NCBI GenBank assembly: GCA_023429375.1
Contig: JAEYVY010000019.1
Coordinates: forward strand, 30,072-94,071
Direction of reading: 5' to 3'
DNA from: Bacteroidota bacterium
GTDB taxonomy: Bacteria > Bacteroidota > Bacteroidia > Bacteroidales > Tannerellaceae
DNA length: 64,000 nt
The notes under the pieces are model-generated. The model was not told the origin of the DNA. It saw nothing but the letters and a program-made list of their open reading frames with translations, and made no database searches. The position numbers and the translations under genes are program-made. Below are positions 62,761 to 64,000 of the stretch, piece by piece. How positions within the stretch are numbered: the first letter of the stretch is position 1; the number at the start of each line of letters is the position of its first letter.

Positions 62761-63720
62761 TTATAGGAGATTTATATATTCTCGTTGTTTGGTTAGGAAT
62801 TTGACTCTGTCCATTTCTCCACAACCTGAAATCAATACAGAATAGCGTTTAAGTGAATCAATCCATTTTTTCTGCATCTCAAAATAGTCCTTATCTTGCG
62901 TTGAGAATGTATTTACTGCAAACACACGCATGCTCGAGATAGTTATATCCTCCGTTTCATAATAACTGTAAGATGAGTCAAAATTGATATTTGAGATGTA
63001 TATGTATACGTTACTTTGCGGATTAACCCCTCCCTCTTTCAATACACATTCAAAAAGGTCAAGCATAGCATTTAGCTCTTCTTTTAATTGGCGATAAATC
63101 TCTGTTGAGATATAACCCAATTGGATAAAATGATTGATATCATTGACCAAAGTGGCAAATACATTTTTATCTAAGACGAATGTAACCTCTTGTATTTTAT
63201 CAAATTCACTAATTAATTCTTGATGTATTTTCCACACATCATCTGGAAGTGTCATATCAGATAATGGCATGCTTGGAGGGAACATATCCATTTGATGCAT
63301 CCAACGAAATAATTTAAATGCAGAAAGAGTTTTATACCGGGCATAAAAGGTAAACGGGATCATATTAAAGGCTAACCCGATTTTTGCCATAGATGCAGAA
63401 TTCATATCTTTTAATAGGGTACAATAGAATTCTAGCGTTTGTTTGTAATCTTCATACAGATTATGCCCATTAAAAAATTTCGTATTAACCACTGCAACAT
63501 CCGAAAATGACAATCCAATTATCGAATCTAGCGAAAAGCGGAATGTTGATGCCAATTTAGCAATTTCACTAAAAGTAAATGGAACTTCACCTCTAATACG
63601 CCTATATGTAGCTTCCTTTCCTAAGGATAGGGTATTCATGATAACTTCTACTAAGTTATCTTCTGAGTTAATATTGTTCTTAACGATATTAACAATTTGC
63701 TTATTAAGGAAATCTCTCAT
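62761..63720 (-). CDS. BetR-like helix-turn-helix regulator
   Basis: This 319-aa protein has an N-terminal helix-turn-helix (about 22-60; NTLSLGKEATYRRIRGEV, then FTFSEIAKLASTFRFSLD) and a long alpha-helical C-terminal domain with many aromatic residues and no known motif. Similar proteins form a large paralogous group in Bacteroidales, sometimes called BetR-domain regulators; the C-terminal part may sense a ligand or partner. Its target is unknown. The gene has its own promoter and follows a terminator. Confidence 0.7.
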   Translation of the reverse strand: MRDFLNKQIVNIVKNNINSEDNLVEVIMNTLSLGKEATYRRIRGEVPFTFSEIAKLASTFRFSLDSIIGLSFSDVAVVNTKFFNGHNLYEDYKQTLEFYCTLLKDMNSASMAKIGLAFNMIPFTFYARYKTLSAFKLFRWMHQMDMFPPSMPLSDMTLPDDVWKIHQELISEFDKIQEVTFVLDKNVFATLVNDINHFIQLGYISTEIYRQLKEELNAMLDLFECVLKEGGVNPQSNVYIYISNINFDSSYSYYETEDITISSMRVFAVNTFSTQDKDYFEMQKKWIDSLKRYSVLISGCGEMDRVKFLTKQREYINLL

Positions 63721-63763
63721 GGAACTAGTGTGACAAAATAATACTTATGAAATAATAATCTAA

Positions 63764-63792
63764 CAAAGATAGAAAATTATATTAAACGCCAA
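63764..63792 (-). promoter_or_regulatory. Promoter of the BetR-like regulator gene
   Basis: The minus strand has TATCTTTG at 63764-63771 and TTG at 63790-63792, an 18-nt spacing. The -7 box is 43 nt before the ATG. Confidence 0.5.
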
Positions 63793-63815
63793 TTAGTTAG
63801 TTTCATAAAAAGCAC

Positions 63816-63842
63816 AAAAACAGGACTGAAAGCCCTGTTTTT
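63816..63842 (-). terminator. Terminator of the partial oxidoreductase gene
   Basis: AAAAACAGG (63816-63824) and CCTGTTTTT (63834-63842) pair perfectly around a 9-nt loop, 24 nt after the oxidoreductase stop. Confidence 0.82.
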
Positions 63843-63866
63843 GAAAAATGCCAATTCATACTTTTC

Positions 63867-64000
63867 TTAAATTCCAAATTTAGGTTTGCGGTGTATCCAT
63901 TGTCCGCGTGTAAAGTCAGGGAAATCAACTACTGCACCACCACGCGCAATCGACATCTCTGATAAGCCTGAGATTGCACTCCAAGCAGCTGCGTCATAAC
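63867..64000 (-). CDS. Gfo/Idh/MocA-type oxidoreductase, C-terminal fragment
   Basis: The minus strand ends an open frame at TAA (63867-63869). Its last residues include YDAAAWSAISGLSEMSIARG, then VVDFPDFTRGQWIHRKPKFGI without interruption. This matches the end of secreted Gfo/Idh/MocA oxidoreductases of Bacteroidota, which use NAD on sugars or sugar derivatives. Only 44 residues are in the window, so substrate and cofactor motifs cannot be seen. Confidence 0.75.
   Translation of the reverse strand, partial: YDAAAWSAISGLSEMSIARGGAVVDFPDFTRGQWIHRKPKFGI

Noticed and set aside
1..64000. CRISPR arrays, tRNA or rRNA genes, insertion sequences, prophage or integrase genes
   Set aside because: No regular repeat-spacer array, cloverleaf-like sequence, rRNA stretch, transposase or integrase motif was seen; the only repeats are the mosaic elements and the coaX-pyrG array.

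Overview
The window is a bacterial chromosome segment from the order Bacteroidales (phylum Bacteroidota). The evidence is SusC/SusD-type outer-membrane genes, many Bacteroidota-specific lipoprotein and DUF families, and promoters of the Bacteroides type (a -7 box TAnnTTTG, with a TTTG-like -33 box about 20 nt upstream) in front of many genes. A family such as Bacteroidaceae or Tannerellaceae (Parabacteroides-like) fits, but I cannot fix the genus. Both ends cut genes: a histone H1/Hc1-like gene on the left and a Gfo/Idh/MocA-type oxidoreductase on the right. I saw no rRNA, tRNA, CRISPR array, insertion sequence or prophage.

Layout. 1-7.6 kb: secreted M28 peptidase, a 53-residue small protein, HAD phosphatase, pyruvate:ferredoxin oxidoreductase (nifJ) and a DUF4143-type ATPase, all on the minus strand. 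7.7-23.3 kb: a long minus-strand run of envelope and housekeeping genes: secG, a TPR-like protein, lptE and a sigma-54 activator; a four-gene lipid-head-group operon (cytidylyltransferase, SDR reductase, CDP-alcohol phosphatidyltransferase, acyltransferase); pdxA, a DUF4837 lipoprotein and rlmN; a PpiD-like chaperone; lptC, a TPR protein, an outer-membrane barrel and coaX. 23.6-27.2 kb: pyrG and yidC, diverging from coaX across an AT-rich region with three tandem palindromic units. 27.5-33.3 kb: susC, susD and a surface lipoprotein. 33.4-40.5 kb: a separate operon with a DUF4369 lipoprotein and a tandemly duplicated pair, each made of a polytopic DUF6057 membrane protein and a lipoprotein beta-propeller carrying one CXXCH haem-c-type motif. 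40.5-44.8 kb: a CE15-like esterase, kdsB, an AlbA_2 regulator and an NfeD/ClpP-class membrane protease. 45-54.3 kb: an ECF sigma factor, a DUF3078-like barrel, and the RseC-rnfBCDGEA-galE operon. 54.5-59.7 kb: a GH127-like arabinofuranosidase, a CBM9-like protein and a TonB-dependent barrel. 60.2-63.7 kb: an extradiol dioxygenase, a YceI lipoprotein, an AraC regulator and a BetR-like regulator.

How the genes work together. Much of the window concerns the envelope: lipopolysaccharide supply and transport (KdsB, LptC, LptE), membrane insertion and secretion (YidC, SecG), periplasmic folding (PpiD-like), surface glycan uptake (SusCD, TonB barrel) and lipid synthesis. NifJ makes reduced ferredoxin and the Rnf complex turns ferredoxin oxidation into an ion gradient, which suits an anaerobic fermenter.

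Most notable observations: (1) the duplicated DUF6057 / CXXCH-propeller cassette, the best candidate for an undescribed system; (2) a dispersed intergenic element present three times (203-333, 45731-45861, 60049-60179), each about 131 nt between similar end motifs and built from inverted modules of one 20-nt unit; (3) the lipid operon, whose cytidylyltransferase and acyltransferase both deviate at signature motifs; (4) the triple palindromic array between coaX and pyrG.
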